The notes below the pieces were generated by a model, which made no database searches, was not told where the DNA came from, and worked only from the letters and a program-made list of their open reading frames with translations. Positions 31,284-33,300 of a stretch of 33,300 bases of DNA are shown in pieces; positions within the stretch are counted from its first letter, which is position 1; every line of letters begins with the position of its first letter. Origin of the DNA: CAG-1031 sp964391735. GTDB taxonomy: Bacteria; Bacteroidota; Bacteroidia; Bacteroidales; Muribaculaceae. A program made the translations under genes and the position numbers. The stretch is from assembly GCA_964391735.1 (NCBI GenBank), contig CAYMNF010000018.1, forward strand, positions 1-33,300. Reading direction: 5' to 3'.

Positions 31284-32297
31284 ATGAGACACCTGCGCCG
31301 TATACTCACAGCACTTGTGGCGGTTCTTTGTGGCTTGCTCGCAAAGGCGCAGACCGACCCGTCCTTTACCCACTACTTTGACATACCCACCTACTTCAAC
31401 CCGGCGGCTGTCGGGCAGATTGACTACATACGCATACGCGGGGCGGCAAGGCTGCAGTGGGTCGGCGTGGACAATGCCCCCACGTCATTTGTGCTCACGG
31501 GGGATATGCCTTTCAAGTTCATTGGAAAACGCTTCGGCACCGGTATTAACCTCTTCACCGAGAGTGCCGGTCTGTACAAGACCATCACCGCCGGTGCCCA
31601 GATAGGTTACAAGTTCAAGGCCCTGAAAGGTGAATGGACAATTGGTCTGGAGCCTGGCATAATCAACCAGGCATTCAAGGGTAGCAAAGTCTACATTCCT
31701 GAGGATGATGACTACCACCAGGCCACCGATGAGGCCATTCCCAACACCGATGTTGCCGGTACATCCTTTGACCTGGGCGTGGGTCTGTGGTACAACCATC
31801 CCCGGTTCTATGCCGGTGTGTCAATGAAGCATGCGCTGTCACCGTCGGTAAAATTCTCAGACAGTGACAACCAGACCGGCGGTGTCACCGGTGGCGAGTC
31901 AGCCGACGGCACAAACATCAAAGAATTCAGTTTTGATGCCCGGCGCACCCTTTATTTTACCGCCGGATGCAATATCCCCATAAAAAACACGTTATGGGAA
32001 GTGATGCCATCAATGATTTATCGCAGCGATTTCACCTTTTGGAACGTTGAGGCAACCGCCCGCGTGCGCTACAACAAATTCTTGATAGCAGGCATCGGAT
32101 ACCGCTATGACGACGCTGTGTCGGCATTGTTGGGTGTCGAGATCAAAGGGTTTTATCTGGGCTATTCCTTTGACTACTCGCTCAGCGAGATAGGGCGCGC
32201 CTCCTCAGGCAGCCACGAGATTGTAGCCGGCTATAACCTGAAACTGAATCTGGGGGAGAAGAACCGCCACAGGCACAAGAGTGTGCGCCTCATGTAA
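31284..32297 (+). CDS. porP: PorP/SprF-family T9SS outer-membrane protein
   Basis: A 337-residue outer-membrane barrel protein, started at the ATG at 31284; a TTG at 31272 would overlap the porT stop. The signal peptide covers about 1-22 (ending LLAKA-Q), and the mature start TDPSFTHYFDIPTYFNPAAVG with its YxxxPxxFNPAAxG pattern is the hallmark of PorP/SprF. Repeated barrel strands follow to the C-terminus (about 60-325). PorP-type proteins anchor the GldK/PorK-GldN ring or tether surface adhesins, and are usually found right before gldK, as here. The tail is basic and His-rich (RHRHKSVRLM). Confidence 0.93.
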   Translation: MRHLRRILTALVAVLCGLLAKAQTDPSFTHYFDIPTYFNPAAVGQIDYIRIRGAARLQWVGVDNAPTSFVLTGDMPFKFIGKRFGTGINLFTESAGLYKTITAGAQIGYKFKALKGEWTIGLEPGIINQAFKGSKVYIPEDDDYHQATDEAIPNTDVAGTSFDLGVGLWYNHPRFYAGVSMKHALSPSVKFSDSDNQTGGVTGGESADGTNIKEFSFDARRTLYFTAGCNIPIKNTLWEVMPSMIYRSDFTFWNVEATARVRYNKFLIAGIGYRYDDAVSALLGVEIKGFYLGYSFDYSLSEIGRASSGSHEIVAGYNLKLNLGEKNRHRHKSVRLM

Positions 32298-32298
32298 G

Positions 32299-32329
32299 GG
32301 CCCTCCCCGGGCCAACGGGCTGATTTTTT
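32299..32329 (+). terminator. Possible attenuator between porP and gldK
   Basis: A GC stem GGCCC (32299-32303)/GGGCC (32309-32313) lies just past the porP stop, followed 10 nt later by a run of six T (32324-32329). The gap between stem and T-run makes this a weak terminator at best. It may lower gldK expression relative to porP. Confidence 0.3.
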
Positions 32330-32408
32330 GAGAATATAAAATAGAGAACATCATAACCATAAAAGAGGTAACAACGGTATTAGCATACCGACGTCCGCAT
32401 AGAAACAG

Positions 32409-33300
32409 ATGATACAGAAGACCAACATATTACTGATGAGTCTGGCAGCAGCCTTGCTACTGAGTGCATGTGCTGCCGGGAGCCAGTCGTCAGGCGGCGA
32501 GGTAACCGGTGTCAGCGGTACATCATGGGCAGAGCCGACACCGTACGGCATGGTATTGGTGTCACGCGGCTCCATGAAGGCCGGTGTATCCCGTCCCGAC
32601 TCGGCATGGAACCTTCCGGCCGATGCCCGGGGGATGTCGGTGGACGCATTTTGGATGGACGACACCGAGATTACCAACGCTGAATACAAGCAGTTTGTAT
32701 TTTGGGTGCGCGACTCCATTATCCGTGAGCGCCTTGCCGACCCGGCATACGGTGGCAATGAGGAGTTCAAGATTGAGGAGGACCGCGAGGGTAACCCCGT
32801 AAAGCCGCACCTCAACTGGAACAAGCCTATACCCTGGCGCAATCCCTCTGAGGATGAACAACGCGCCATCGAGAGCCTTTACCGAACCAATCCAATCACG
32901 GGCAAACGTGAGCTGGACCCCGAGCAACTGAACTATCGCTATGAGGTGTATAACCACACCGAGGCCGCCAAGCGCCGCAACCGCCTCAACCCCAAGCGTC
33001 GTGAGTACAACACCGACCGTCCCGTGCCCACCACCAATCCGACCATCTCAAAGGACACCGCATACATCAACGATGAGGGCGAGATCATACGCTCAACCAT
33101 CTCCCGCACACTGACGGGGGACTATGACTTCCTCAACACCTACATTGTCAATGTCTATCCCGACACCACCGCGTGGGTCAACGACTTTGAGAATGCCTAC
33201 AACGAGCCCTACGTCAGGATGTACTTCTCACACGGCGGCTACTCAGACTACCCCGTGGTGGGTGTGAGCTGGGAACAGGCCAACGCTTTCGCCAACTGGC
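32409..33300 (+). CDS. gldK: T9SS lipoprotein GldK/PorK, 5' part (runs off window)
   Basis: The first 297 codons of an outer-membrane lipoprotein that forms, with GldN/PorN, the periplasmic ring of the type IX secretion machine. The start MIQKTNILLMSLAALLLSAC gives a lipobox LSAC (Cys20). The formylglycine-generating-enzyme-like fold begins PYGMVLVSRGSMKAG (46-60) and MSVDAFWMDDTEITNAEYKQFV (about 76-97). An insertion rich in Arg/Glu/Pro separates it from the second part, where DYPVVGVSWEQANAFANW reaches the window edge. In other members the catalytic cysteines of true FGE enzymes are absent and the fold is structural; the relevant region is beyond the window. It lies 111 nt after porP; gldL, gldM and gldN are expected next. 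Confidence 0.92.
   Translation, partial: MIQKTNILLMSLAAALLLSACAAGSQSSGGEVTGVSGTSWAEPTPYGMVLVSRGSMKAGVSRPDSAWNLPADARGMSVDAFWMDDTEITNAEYKQFVFWVRDSIIRERLADPAYGGNEEFKIEEDREGNPVKPHLNWNKPIPWRNPSEDEQRAIESLYRTNPITGKRELDPEQLNYRYEVYNHTEAAKRRNRLNPKRREYNTDRPVPTTNPTISKDTAYINDEGEIIRSTISRTLTGDYDFLNTYIVNVYPDTTAWVNDFENAYNEPYVRMYFSHGGYSDYPVVGVSWEQANAFANW

Noticed and set aside
617..33300. Genomic island, prophage or defence system
   Set aside because: All operons are conserved core or common envelope functions, and no integrase, transposase, att site or tRNA boundary was seen.

Overview
The window looks like chromosomal DNA of a Bacteroidota member, most likely order Bacteroidales, and one that carries a type IX secretion system (T9SS). 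Four things point there. Several proteins belong to families typical of the phylum (DUF4835/PorD-like, DUF2027-Smr, DUF5063, PorT, PorP/SprF, GldK/PorK). Candidate promoters match the TAnnTTTG -7 element of the Bacteroidetes primary sigma factor. Shine-Dalgarno sequences are mostly absent. The ExbB-ExbD-ExbD-TonB and RND operons have the form usual in the phylum. I see no rRNA, tRNA, CRISPR array, insertion sequence or prophage. Most of the window is dense core genome.

Layout. 1-616 has no convincing gene and holds a nested inverted-repeat (REP/BIME-like) element and a strong hairpin behind tonB. 617-4236 (minus) is an exbB-exbD-exbD-tonB operon behind a long, hairpin-rich leader with a near-consensus promoter. 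4313-7180 (minus) is aroE-comEC. 7128-7518 is a gap with a hairpin and a possible 31-codon ORF. 7519-14576 (minus) is a tripartite RND efflux operon (adaptor, permease, outer-membrane factor) that ends with a divergent LpxA-like acyltransferase. 14723-18539 (plus) holds a small membrane protein and then an operon of a YbiT-like ABC-F ATPase, a DUF2027-Smr protein and a flavodoxin/ferredoxin. 18532-25092 (minus) is a tightly packed dnaN-exonuclease-coaBC-DUF4835/porD-recN-rlmB operon. 25189-27099 (plus) is glutamine-dependent nadE. 27114-29740 (minus) is yicC-gmk-nadD-DUF5063. 29762-33300 (plus) is tsaB, then porT, porP and the start of gldK, i.e. the beginning of a T9SS gene cluster that continues past the window.

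How the genes fit together. The envelope theme is strong: TonB energy transduction, drug efflux, a lipid A-type acyltransferase and T9SS outer-membrane parts. The housekeeping genes cover DNA replication and repair (dnaN, DEDDh exonuclease, recN), coenzyme A (coaBC), NAD (nadD, nadE, which catalyse successive late steps on nearby opposite strands), GMP phosphorylation (gmk), tRNA t6A (tsaB) and rRNA methylation.

The points most worth a second look are the ABC-F protein, in which one of the two composite ATP sites appears dead on both sides; the RND permease with an insertion predicted to add two membrane helices; the CoaC half of CoaBC, which lacks the usual PAMN asparagine and the catalytic cysteine; the LpxA paralogue at the end of an efflux operon; the nested palindromic element at 40-387; and the structured exbB leader. 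I found no clear evidence of a wholly new multi-gene system.
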